A stretch of 64,000 nucleotides of DNA from CAURNT01 sp963539215. GTDB taxonomy: Bacteria; Fusobacteriota; Fusobacteriia; Fusobacteriales; Leptotrichiaceae. Positions 36,926 to 46,162 of the stretch are shown in pieces (within the stretch, counting starts at the first letter, position 1; each line of letters begins with the position of its first letter). The position numbers were made by a program, and so were the translations under genes. The DNA lies in assembly GCA_963539215.1 (NCBI GenBank), contig CAUTJT010000004.1, positions 1 to 64,000 on the forward strand, written 5' to 3'. Under the pieces are notes generated by a model. It had not been told where the DNA came from. It saw nothing but the letters and a program-made list of their open reading frames with translations, and made no database searches.

Positions 36926-36944
36926 TTCCTTTGTGGGAAAGGAA
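36926..36944 (-). promoter_or_regulatory. Hairpin in the rplM 5' leader, possible ribosomal-protein autoregulatory element
   Basis: In the leader RNA, TTCCTTT and AAAGGAA (7 bp) enclose loop CCCAC, starting about 14 nt downstream of the -10 box. It has no T-run, so it is not a simple terminator. L13 leaders with regulatory structure are known in Firmicutes; equivalence here is unproven. Confidence 0.4.
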
Positions 36945-36957
36945 TTTTTACTATATT

Positions 36958-36986
36958 AGTATATACAATTTAGCCCATTTTGTCAA
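36958..36986 (-). promoter_or_regulatory. Strong promoter of rplM-rpsI
   Basis: Minus strand: consensus TTGACA (36986-36981), 17-bp spacer, TATACT (36963-36958). It begins only 10 bp beyond the stop of the preceding outer-membrane-protein gene. Confidence 0.8.
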
Positions 36987-36995
36987 GGTTAAATA

Positions 36996-38459
36996 TTAAA
37001 ATTCATACCCTAACTTTATATTAGCTAAAGTTGTATTTAAGCCACTTGAAAATTCTAAACTTCCACCTTTATATCTTAAACCAATACCTACTCCTACTAC
37101 TGGTAAAATTTTAACAGGTTCAACTTCTTTAAGACTTTTATATGTATTCCCATCAACTTTATCACCATCTGCTTCAAGTTTATCTATTACAACTTTTAAA
37201 GGATTACTAGAAACTCTAAGACCTAATTTTGTATCAAAAAATAAAGTCATATCTTTCTGTAATTTTAATTCAAATTCAGCTAAACCATAAACATTAGAAC
37301 CAAAAATTAATGTATCATTTAAAACATCATTTACTTTAACTGAAGTCTTTTCATTATCATGCTTATTTAAATCATAATTTTTAATTTCATTTGCTTTTTC
37401 TTCTTTAGATTTTTTTTCTTCAATTAGTTCATCTTTAATCGAATCAAGATTAGATTTAACTATATTTGCCGATCTTTTTTTAGATTTATATTCAGCTTCA
37501 TCTTTACTTACTTTATCTTTTGCAATAGTATCATCTGCTAATTGTTTTTTTCTCTTATCTAATTTTTCAGCTGCTTTATCAGCTAAAGTCATATCTTCAA
37601 ATAAATCTAATTTTGTTTTAGATGCTTGAGCAATTTTAGTGCTTAAATCATCGTATTCTTTTTTTACAATCTTATACTCCGCTCTAAGTTTTTTATATTT
37701 ATCTTTATCTTCTTGATTAGGAACTGCTTTTAATATTTTTCTTTCAAAATATGCATCAGTATATTGTTCAAAATCTTTAAACACTGTTCTAAATCTTTCA
37801 TTTTTTGGTAATTGATCTTCAATTTCTTTTACTTTAGGCTCAACTTTTTCTCTATCACTTCTAAACTTATCACCATCTGTTGAAGCTTTTTCGAATCTTG
37901 CCTCAAGATCTTTTACTGCTTCTTCTGTAGGATATTTTTTTATAACTGCTTCAAGTTTAGTTATGATTCTATTAGAGTCCGCTATATTCTTTGTCAATTG
38001 TTCTTTTTTACTTGTTGCAATAGCTTCTTTATTTGCATAAACTCCAACTTCATAATCAACAAGTCCAATTTTTTGATTTATGTCTAAAATTTTATCATTT
38101 ATTTTATTTATCTCATTCTCATAAACTAAATAATTAGCATATTTTTTATCTTCTATAGGTTTAAAAGAATTTTTAGTGGTATTTGCCTCTAAAAATCCTT
38201 CAACTCCTCCACCTATTTTTATATTAAATTTATCAAACTTAAATGGATATTTAATATTTAATGAAAGCGATGTATTTATATCACTTGAATCATATCCTCC
38301 ATTAGATACATTTTTTAATCCTACTTCTTCAAATTCTTTTTCACTTATATTTACCCTACTATATCCTGAAGATAATCCCATTTCTACATTAACAGGTAAT
38401 GTACTTGAATATCCAATTACAGATGCTATAAGTGAAAATATTATAAATTTATTTTTCAT
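36996..38459 (-). CDS. Outer-membrane protein with internal coiled-coil domain, unknown function
   Basis: 487 residues. The signal peptide is MKNKFIIFSLIASVIGYSS-like (cleavage near residue 20). Beta-strand-rich segments lie at about 22-95 and again from about 375 to the C-terminal KLGYEF. Between them lies about 260 residues of heptad-like, Lys/Glu/Asp-rich helix (for example KKEYDDLSTKIAQASKTK), predicted coiled coil. This strand-helix-strand plan would place the coiled coil as one long insertion in a barrel loop, either outside the cell or in the periplasm. I recognise no family. It is third in an operon after the S8 autotransporter (11-nt gap), and no terminator is visible after it. Confidence 0.7.
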   Translation of the reverse strand: MKNKFIIFSLIASVIGYSSTLPVNVEMGLSSGYSRVNISEKEFEEVGLKNVSNGGYDSSDINTSLSLNIKYPFKFDKFNIKIGGGVEGFLEANTTKNSFKPIEDKKYANYLVYENEINKINDKILDINQKIGLVDYEVGVYANKEAIATSKKEQLTKNIADSNRIITKLEAVIKKYPTEEAVKDLEARFEKASTDGDKFRSDREKVEPKVKEIEDQLPKNERFRTVFKDFEQYTDAYFERKILKAVPNQEDKDKYKKLRAEYKIVKKEYDDLSTKIAQASKTKLDLFEDMTLADKAAEKLDKRKKQLADDTIAKDKVSKDEAEYKSKKRSANIVKSNLDSIKDELIEEKKSKEEKANEIKNYDLNKHDNEKTSVKVNDVLNDTLIFGSNVYGLAEFELKLQKDMTLFFDTKLGLRVSSNPLKVVIDKLEADGDKVDGNTYKSLKEVEPVKILPVVGVGIGLRYKGGSLEFSSGLNTTLANIKLGYEF

Positions 38460-38470
38460 TTTCTAACCTC

Positions 38471-41400
38471 CTAAAATTCAACCTTTATTCCTGTACTTAT
38501 CCCTTGTGTTCTAATATTCTTACCATTATAAGCTAGGTTAAATTCTATATTATTTAATCTAGTTCTTAAATCTATACCGTAAGAAATTACATTATCATCA
38601 AGTGTTAATCCTTTTAACGTATTACTAAATTTATATGATGAAAGTTCAGCTTTAACTTTAAGTACTGGATCAGTTAGATATTTAGAATAACTTACATATC
38701 CACCTATATCCCATTTATTATTAAGGTTTGCCCTTAATCTTGTTCCTATAGTTATTTTAGATTTGAAATTAGTTTCTTTATCACTACTATATCCATATTC
38801 AGTATCTTCACTAAATCCTCCTCTAGTATATGTAATCAAATCTGTTCCTATAAATGGTTCAATTTCAATATTTTTAGGTAATCTAAATCTATATCCTCCT
38901 TCAAGATTCATATTAAATATGATATCACTTGCAGCTATATCTTTTGTTTTTTCACCACCTAAATTTCTATCTATATCTTTGCCTAAATAATCAAAACTTC
39001 CTATACTAGAAATATATCCATTTTTGTACATACCTTTTGCAAAAATACTTGCTCCTATATTATTCTCTTTAACTCTACCTTGTAAATAACGTTTAACTGG
39101 ATTAAAAATATCAGTATTATCATCTTTATCTAAACGTATAGAATAATCAAATAATTGAGAATTAGTATAATTTAATGCTGCTCCTACAACAAAGTATTTA
39201 TTTGTATAATCCATTCCTAAATTAAACCCATTTGTTATAATGTTTTTATCTCCATTAGAGAATTTAAACTTATTACTATTAATTATATCAACAAATACAC
39301 CTAACTTACCATCTGTTCCTTTAACAGCTAGTCTTTCTTTAATTTTAGTATTCTTAATTTCTAATAAATCATACCCTAAAACTTCAGAGTTTGCTAAAGT
39401 TTGACCTGATAATTTATTTTCATCATCTTGATTATACCAAATAACATTATTTATTTTAGATAAAATTTCTTCTTTTTCTTTAGAACTTGCTACATTAAGT
39501 CTTTCTTCAAGAACTGCCATTATATGAGCTGTATTAGGCATTGGATTATCAACAAGTTCACTTGAACTCTTTCTTATTAAAGTTGCAAATACCTTAACAT
39601 TTTCTTCATCATCTGTTATTTTTTCTTCTTTAATTTCTAAATCAACATATGGTGTGATAGCTATTTTTCCTAACTTTATTTTATATAAATCTTTTTTATT
39701 TATTTTGTTTATAGTTAAAATTTCTTTCTTATTAGGATCTAATTTTTCAGTTGCTTCTATATCTTCCTCTTCAGCTTCTTTTGGATCTAAATATTTAGGT
39801 CTTGCGAATATATCCATACCTTTTTTTCTAAATATATCAAAACTAAATTCATTAGTTTCTTTTAAATTAAGCTCATTAACTGATAAATGAGCAAATGAAG
39901 CAATATATGTTTTAGCATCTTTTATTACACTATATGTTCCATTTATTCTATCTGAAGTTGAATATGAATAAAGCTCTCCAAAATTAATTATATCTCCATT
40001 TATTTTAGATTTAAATTGTTCTTCTCCATCATCTAATAAAGCATTTTTCTTACTTTCTAAATAACTCATATCAAGTTTAAGTTTAGCACCTTTATGAACT
40101 ATAATTGGTGATTCTGAACTTCCTCTAAGAACTAGTGTACCTTCTTCTACAATTGTTGGATCTTTATATTTATTATCCCCAGAAAGCACAAGTGTACCAT
40201 TACCTTTTTTAATTAATCCAGCATCAACAAATAAATCTTTTTCATAATCCTCTAGCGAATTAATATATTTATTAAATTTAGGTAAAATATTTGTATATAT
40301 TTCCGTTTTAGTTTTACCTATAAGTTTTAAAGCATCAATTATAGGTTTGTATAAAGGATTTTTATCAAATTCATCAGAAAGAACTTCTTCAACACTTAAA
40401 TCTTTTACATTATTTAAAATAAATGCTTCAGCTTGACTTATACCACTTCCTGATCTACTTCCAGCATAAATATAAGGATTAAATCCTCCTTCTATATCAT
40501 TACTGAATTCATAACTACCATAAGGAACATTAGCTATAAAGTCATCATCTCCTGTTTCTGAAGTTAGTGCTTTAACAAATCTTGCAGGCCCTAAGTATGC
40601 TTTATCTCTATTCATCATACCCCAACCTATATTTTCATCTACTCCATATTCACCTATTATTCTCTTAACAATTTCATTTGTATCGGGATTTTTAACGCCA
40701 ACAACTCTATAATCATCCGTAGCTGTTGTAAATATTGTTTGTTTAATTTGATGAGCACTCATCCAAGGGAATTTAGTCCCTATTTCTCCAGCAACCGCTG
40801 TAACACGTGGTGCTGCAAAACTTGAACCTTGATCTAAATATTCACTTCCTATAAATTGATTATTAAGCACAAGATCTGCATCTTTTTCTCCATCCGGATT
40901 CATAGGCTTATTATATTTTTTCTCTTCTTCTGTTAATCTCTTATTGTATGAATACATACCTTCACTAGCTACTGTCCAAAGTTTTGCTTTTCCTGCTCTT
41001 GAGAATGAGAATAAAAATGGTCTTCCATTAGGATCAACATCCATCGCAGATAAATTATCTATATCTTTTATCTGTGCATTAATTTCATCTATATATGATT
41101 TAGTATACTTAGAAGGATTTTTTTCTATTTCTTTCTTTATTTTTAATAAAGTATCACTTCTTTCACTCATGAAAGAAGCATAACTTTTTATATTATTGTA
41201 TACAGTATTGTCATTTGTAGCTAAATTAAATTCATTATGCAACCTTTCAGTAGCTTTACCTGAAATCGCTTTATATGTAAGACCTACAACACTTACTATA
41301 TTTTTTCTATAATTAGGATTATATTTATATTCTCTTTCTTCTTTTTTAGCTTTTTCTTTCTCAACTTCTTCTAAGTATAAAGGAACATCAACAAATGTTT

Positions 41401-43783
41401 GAGAATATTTTCTATTAGGATGTTCATATACTATTTTATCTCCATTTGAATCAAAATTAGTTAAATCAACATCAGTTTGACCACTATTATTTCTACTATT
41501 ACCAGCAGAAACCACATAAAGTAAATCATTATTAGAAGTTACAAGTTCACTATGTTTTAATAAAGCATGTCTTAATGTCAACATTTTAAGATCCAATAAT
41601 TTTTGATAATCATTAACATCTATCTTATTTCTTGATTCAAAATATTTAAGTACTGAAGGTATAGATAAATTTCCAGGATATTTAGATTTATGATCATCTA
41701 AATTAGAAAAATCATTTTTAGAAAGCCATACTTTAACAGCTGTTCTAAATCCAAGTGTATTATTGTTATATGCATCTACTGCTTTTTGTTTTTCTTCTTC
41801 TGTCATATTTTTAATGGCCATATATTTATCAAATGTATATTCAGAACCATAAGACATATTTATCGCCTTTATATTTTTATTATCTTCAATCATTCTAGCC
41901 ATTAATTTGCCCGAATCTCCTGTCAATCCTCCTTCTAATGTATCTCCAATAGCACCTGCTGCAAAGTGAATATCAGTCATTGCTAATTTTTCAACCTCTG
42001 TCATATTTACAAATTCTTCATATTTTTCAAGTATTTCAGCATATATTTTTTGATACATAGAATTATATATTTCTTTTCTTTTATTATCATCTAACGGTTT
42101 TAATTCTTTGTATTTTTCATTCATGAATTTTCTAAATTCTTTTCTAACTTCCATTTTTTTCTCTTGTGCTTCATCACTTGTATCATCCTTACCATTATTA
42201 TATATAGTCCAATAAGTAGAAGTTAAATCAGCAAGTTTTTCATCTTTAGCTTCCTCATCATTAGGATTTATTTTAAGATATTCTTTTAAACCCTTTATTT
42301 TTTCTTCAACAAATTTTATTTCTGTAATTTTACCTGTTAAATCTGTAAATTTCTTATTAATTACTTCATTATTTTGAGGTCTATAATATTGGGCTAAAGT
42401 AAGCATAGAATTTATCATTCCATTTTTTAAATTTTCATATTCCATACCTTCAGGTAATTTACCAGTGTATCCATAACCAATAATAGTTTTTAATTGTATA
42501 GAAGCTAGAAGATTAGCTAATGTATACCCTTCTCCTACTGATAATTCATCTATCATAGAACCTATAACCGTAGGTCCATGTTCTCTTTTTAAATTTCTAT
42601 CTTCTGGATTTTTATCTTTTAAATTATTTAACCCTTTAGGTTGATATCTATACATTCTAGCTTCTACCTCTGGTGATTCATCAGCAAATGTACCATCAAC
42701 CACACCTACTGTTGTACCAGGGAAAGCAATATAAGCCTTCTCTTTTTTAGAATAAATAGTCACTCCATCTTTAACAATTTTTCTTACTATATTATGATGA
42801 CCTATAGTATTTTTATCATCATCTTCTATCTCTGTTATAAATTCTATTTTTGTATTAGGATTTTTATCTAATTCATATTTTGTCAATCTTTCAACTATAT
42901 CTGGATTAAATCCACCTGTAATATTTTTACCATCTTCACTAAATTTTAATGTTGATTTATCTAAATTTAATAATATATCTTCATATCTATCTCTATAATC
43001 TGATAATCTTTCTCCAAAATCAACATCAATCTTATTTACTTCACTATTACCTACTACAGATGTTCTTACAGAAACTTTCTTTTTCCCAACAATATCATCT
43101 AAATCTTTATATTTATCTAATTTTGTATATGAGTTATAGTTTATTTTTAATTCTTCTCCATCTTCATCATATTTTGTATCCTCAAGTCCATCATCATAAG
43201 TTAATACACTGTATCTTACACGACCATTATCTGCCCCTTGTTTTATATCCTTATATCTTACTTCACCTTCAAATTTAGGCAATTCTTTAACCTCTACACT
43301 TTGATTTAAAAGTATATCTTTTGTATTTCCATTCTTATCTCTTAATTTTACATATACTGCATTTTGATCTAAAAATGTAACATCTTTCGTTTCTCCATTA
43401 TCAAATACTTTTATTTTACCTTCTACATCACTAGTATATTCTGTATATCTTTTATCATCTTTTTTTATTGTTATTGTAGGATTTTTAGCATATACTCCCT
43501 CTACTTCTATTTCAGGACTTATATATGTTCCTTCTCTTAATATTTCACCTTTATATAAAGGTCCACCATTATATTTGAAATTTGACGCATCCAACTTTTC
43601 TAAATAATTTTGATCTCCTCTATCTCTATTTAATTTAATACCTCTTTTAAGATCAAAATCATTAGGTCTATTAAATTCCAAACTCTTATCACTTTTATTA
43701 TTTGTATTATTTACTCCTGCACTACTACAAGATATTATCGCCATTAATCCTAAACTAATTGCTGCTATTTTACTACTTCTCAT
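38471..43783 (-). CDS. Lipidated subtilisin-like (S8) serine protease autotransporter, copy 1
   Basis: 1770 residues. The lipoprotein signal peptide ends in a lipobox IISC with C19 as the lipidated residue. The S8 protease has D at about 363 (VGVVDGTF), H at about 402 (REHGPTVIGS) and S at about 986 (GSSFAAPRVTAV), with an unusually long H-to-S insertion of about 580 residues. Before it lies a region of about 340 residues that may be a pro-domain or Ig-like adhesion module. After it come an autotransporter-associated beta repeat (GNGTLVLSGDNKYKD..VEEGTLVLRG) and a C-terminal barrel of about 280 residues ending GIKVEF. The plan is like Neisseria NalP and Bordetella SphB1, which process other surface proteins. 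It lies 13 nt after the 705-residue barrel gene. Confidence 0.88.
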   Translation of the reverse strand: MRSSKIAAISLGLMAIISCSSAGVNNTNNKSDKSLEFNRPNDFDLKRGIKLNRDRGDQNYLEKLDASNFKYNGGPLYKGEILREGTYISPEIEVEGVYAKNPTITIKKDDKRYTEYTSDVEGKIKVFDNGETKDVTFLDQNAVYVKLRDKNGNTKDILLNQSVEVKELPKFEGEVRYKDIKQGADNGRVRYSVLTYDDGLEDTKYDEDGEELKINYNSYTKLDKYKDLDDIVGKKKVSVRTSVVGNSEVNKIDVDFGERLSDYRDRYEDILLNLDKSTLKFSEDGKNITGGFNPDIVERLTKYELDKNPNTKIEFITEIEDDDKNTIGHHNIVRKIVKDGVTIYSKKEKAYIAFPGTTVGVVDGTFADESPEVEARMYRYQPKGLNNLKDKNPEDRNLKREHGPTVIGSMIDELSVGEGYTLANLLASIQLKTIIGYGYTGKLPEGMEYENLKNGMINSMLTLAQYYRPQNNEVINKKFTDLTGKITEIKFVEEKIKGLKEYLKINPNDEEAKDEKLADLTSTYWTIYNNGKDDTSDEAQEKKMEVRKEFRKFMNEKYKELKPLDDNKRKEIYNSMYQKIYAEILEKYEEFVNMTEVEKLAMTDIHFAAGAIGDTLEGGLTGDSGKLMARMIEDNKNIKAINMSYGSEYTFDKYMAIKNMTEEEKQKAVDAYNNNTLGFRTAVKVWLSKNDFSNLDDHKSKYPGNLSIPSVLKYFESRNKIDVNDYQKLLDLKMLTLRHALLKHSELVTSNNDLLYVVSAGNSRNNSGQTDVDLTNFDSNGDKIVYEHPNRKYSQTFVDVPLYLEEVEKEKAKKEEREYKYNPNYRKNIVSVVGLTYKAISGKATERLHNEFNLATNDNTVYNNIKSYASFMSERSDTLLKIKKEIEKNPSKYTKSYIDEINAQIKDIDNLSAMDVDPNGRPFLFSFSRAGKAKLWTVASEGMYSYNKRLTEEEKKYNKPMNPDGEKDADLVLNNQFIGSEYLDQGSSFAAPRVTAVAGEIGTKFPWMSAHQIKQTIFTTATDDYRVVGVKNPDTNEIVKRIIGEYGVDENIGWGMMNRDKAYLGPARFVKALTSETGDDDFIANVPYGSYEFSNDIEGGFNPYIYAGSRSGSGISQAEAFILNNVKDLSVEEVLSDEFDKNPLYKPIIDALKLIGKTKTEIYTNILPKFNKYINSLEDYEKDLFVDAGLIKKGNGTLVLSGDNKYKDPTIVEEGTLVLRGSSESPIIVHKGAKLKLDMSYLESKKNALLDDGEEQFKSKINGDIINFGELYSYSTSDRINGTYSVIKDAKTYIASFAHLSVNELNLKETNEFSFDIFRKKGMDIFARPKYLDPKEAEEEDIEATEKLDPNKKEILTINKINKKDLYKIKLGKIAITPYVDLEIKEEKITDDEENVKVFATLIRKSSSELVDNPMPNTAHIMAVLEERLNVASSKEKEEILSKINNVIWYNQDDENKLSGQTLANSEVLGYDLLEIKNTKIKERLAVKGTDGKLGVFVDIINSNKFKFSNGDKNIITNGFNLGMDYTNKYFVVGAALNYTNSQLFDYSIRLDKDDNTDIFNPVKRYLQGRVKENNIGASIFAKGMYKNGYISSIGSFDYLGKDIDRNLGGEKTKDIAASDIIFNMNLEGGYRFRLPKNIEIEPFIGTDLITYTRGGFSEDTEYGYSSDKETNFKSKITIGTRLRANLNNKWDIGGYVSYSKYLTDPVLKVKAELSSYKFSNTLKGLTLDDNVISYGIDLRTRLNNIEFNLAYNGKNIRTQGISTGIKVEF

Positions 43784-43796
43784 GTTACCTCCTAAC

Positions 43797-45914
43797 TTAC
43801 CATTTATACTCTAAGTTAAATTCTATACTTGGAACAAATTTCTTAAATCCAAAACTTTTATCTATCCATCCAAAACTATCTTTATCTGGTCTTGTATCAT
43901 CATCTATTTTATTTATTACTTCTCTTGCAAATTCTAATTTAGAATTTAATTTACCTTTTAAATTCAAATTATTAGTTACAGCATAATCAATTCCAACAGT
44001 TCCTATAGTTTTTATTTCTCCACCTATATTCCATCTTGTAGTTCTATAATCACTTATTTGTGGCTTTTCCTTATTTGATTTTCTATAATTTTCTGTATTC
44101 TTGTATGTGAATAATTTTTCACTTCTTAATGCAAAAAATTCTAATTTTGAATCTATATCTACTTTTGCTTCTAATTTTAATTTATCATCTATTTTTTTCT
44201 CATAATATGTACCTATTCCAAATTTAACTCTATTTATCATATATAAAGGTAAACTTTCTCCACCTAAATACCAAATTTTCTTTGTTAAAGGAATATCTAC
44301 TTCTTTTTCTCCAACTTTTCTCTTTTCAGTTTTTATAAAGTGATTAAACTGTTCTCTATTTTCATATCCTAGTTTAGCAGTTAGGTTTAACTTTTCTTTG
44401 TCATTTTCCAATAAATTATATTTTAAAGTATTATTTAATGTAAAGCTTTCTGTAAATCTTTCTAAATTTAATACTGTTTTTTGTCCTGTTAAATCTAATT
44501 TATTATCTAATTTAGTTTCTAAAGTTAACCCTTTAAAGAATTCATGTTTTACAGTTGCATCTATATTTAATTTTGTACTAGTAGAATTTAAGTATTTATT
44601 TAATATAGGTACTGATACATTAGCTTCAACATTCCCATCTATACTAGTTTTATCATTAAATTTATAGTTTAAGTTCAGTTTATTTTCACTTATTATTTCA
44701 TGCTCAACATGTTTTAATTCTGTTATAAACGGTTCAAGTGTCATACTAAATCCATAACCTAGTTTACCATCATATTTTATTAATCCATTATCATATTTTG
44801 TATTAAATAATAATTTAGGTTTATATGAACTCCAAAAATCATATTGTGTTATTTGCTCAGGAGTTTCTGGAATATATTTAGCACTTCTTAATTCAAACTC
44901 ATTTTTAACTATTGCTCCAAGAGTTAAATTTTTAACAACATCTTTTTCAATTCCAAAATCAAATTTTGGTTGTATTATATTATATACACTTCTTATTTTT
45001 TGAGATTTTGTTATTCCACCTTGTATATATGTTTTAAAAGTTGTATTCAAATTAGTATTAATTTTCACATCATCTCTTAGCTTATAGTCTGCACTTAAAT
45101 CTAAACCTTGATCAAGTAATGTGATATAATTACCACCCCAAAAATCAGGATATTCATCTAAATCTGTAGTTAATGGATTAAATTTCTTTGCACCAAAATC
45201 AAGATCTAAATCAAAATTATACTTACCTTTTAAATTTGTTTTATCTCCTATTTTACCAGAAGCTTCTATATCTCCTTTAAAATATGATTCATCTTTATCA
45301 AATCTATCTATTTGATTTGCTTTATAGTTTAAATTTGCACTCAAATCAATCTTATCAAAAACTTTACCACTTAATTTTGTATTAAATAGCATGTTTCCTA
45401 AAGCTTGTTTAGTCCCGTCTTCTTCTATATATTCAGCATACCTTCCGCTGTCTTTTATTTCACTACTTTCTTTACTATCTCTACTTCTAATTTGCCAAAA
45501 ATTATCAACATAATATGTAAAATCTGTTTCATTTTTTAATCCATAAAATACTGGAGAGGCATACTTACTATATAGCTTTACCATAACATCATGATCTTTT
45601 TCTCTTTTATCCACATAATGTGATTTATCACTATTATCTCCATCCCAATCACTAATTTTAGCATCAGCTCTTGATGATTTTAAAGTTGTTCCTAATTCTA
45701 ATCCTATTTCTTTAAATTTTAAATTTAAATCTAATAATTTTGCTTCATAAGAACTCTTTTCATATTTAAATGCTTTACCATCAATCCCCTTTTCTTTATC
45801 TTCTACTAATGGATTAAATTCAGGACTTAATTTTATTCCTGTACTTATACTTCCCTCTAATGCAAATACACTATAACTAGAAAGTATCCCTATTAATATT
45901 AAATTCTTTTTCAT
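43797..45914 (-). CDS. Large outer-membrane beta-barrel protein paired with S8 autotransporter copy 1
   Basis: 705 residues. The signal peptide is about 1-18 (SYSVFA then LEGSIST). The rest is almost entirely amphipathic beta strands of alternating pattern (LDLSADYKLRDDVKINTNLN and similar), cysteine-free, ending FNLEYKW, so a large barrel is expected. It is paralogous to the 760-residue protein at 57-59.3 kb: both have KSSR..(I/V)xDWD near residue 85 and VINKI.D near the C-terminus. It belongs to no family I recognise (not BamA, LptD or TonB-receptor-like: no plug or POTRA domain is seen). It is the first gene of an operon, with a strong promoter at 45949-45977. Confidence 0.75.
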   Translation of the reverse strand: MKKNLILIGILSSYSVFALEGSISTGIKLSPEFNPLVEDKEKGIDGKAFKYEKSSYEAKLLDLNLKFKEIGLELGTTLKSSRADAKISDWDGDNSDKSHYVDKREKDHDVMVKLYSKYASPVFYGLKNETDFTYYVDNFWQIRSRDSKESSEIKDSGRYAEYIEEDGTKQALGNMLFNTKLSGKVFDKIDLSANLNYKANQIDRFDKDESYFKGDIEASGKIGDKTNLKGKYNFDLDLDFGAKKFNPLTTDLDEYPDFWGGNYITLLDQGLDLSADYKLRDDVKINTNLNTTFKTYIQGGITKSQKIRSVYNIIQPKFDFGIEKDVVKNLTLGAIVKNEFELRSAKYIPETPEQITQYDFWSSYKPKLLFNTKYDNGLIKYDGKLGYGFSMTLEPFITELKHVEHEIISENKLNLNYKFNDKTSIDGNVEANVSVPILNKYLNSTSTKLNIDATVKHEFFKGLTLETKLDNKLDLTGQKTVLNLERFTESFTLNNTLKYNLLENDKEKLNLTAKLGYENREQFNHFIKTEKRKVGEKEVDIPLTKKIWYLGGESLPLYMINRVKFGIGTYYEKKIDDKLKLEAKVDIDSKLEFFALRSEKLFTYKNTENYRKSNKEKPQISDYRTTRWNIGGEIKTIGTVGIDYAVTNNLNLKGKLNSKLEFAREVINKIDDDTRPDKDSFGWIDKSFGFKKFVPSIEFNLEYKW

Positions 45915-45948
45915 ATGACCTCCCTATTCTAAGAAAATTATAAGAATA

Positions 45949-45977
45949 ATTATACTCTAATTATAAGAAAAAATCAA
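45949..45977 (-). promoter_or_regulatory. Promoter of barrel/S8-autotransporter operon 1
   Basis: Minus strand: TTGATT (45977-45972), 17-bp spacer, TATAAT (45954-45949). The remaining intergenic DNA up to 46133 is AT-rich with no gene seen. Confidence 0.6.
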
Positions 45978-46133
45978 TAATTCATGTATATATGTTATAT
46001 ATATTAACATTAGTTTTATTTATGTTTATTTTTTTAGATATCAAAACACCTTATAAATAAAAGAATTATACAAATTTCTTTAAAAGTAAATATGAAATCA
46101 ATTTTTATAATATACAACCTTAAAATTTATTCA

Positions 46134-46162
46134 AAAAAAAGTATAGATTAAAATCTATACTT
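46134..46162 (-). terminator. Terminator of the hpt-purA-purB operon
   Basis: AAGTATAGAT (46139-46148) pairs with ATCTATACTT (46153-46162). On the minus strand it is followed by eight T residues. It overlaps the purB stop codon. Confidence 0.8.

Noticed and set aside
36926..36944. Hairpin as terminator of the surface-protein operon
   Set aside because: It lies downstream of the rplM promoter and has no T-run on the minus strand, so it fits a leader structure better.
43797..45914. Barrel proteins as TonB-dependent receptors, BamA or LptD
   Set aside because: No plug domain, TonB box, POTRA repeats or LptD cysteines are visible; the whole mature chain looks like barrel strands.
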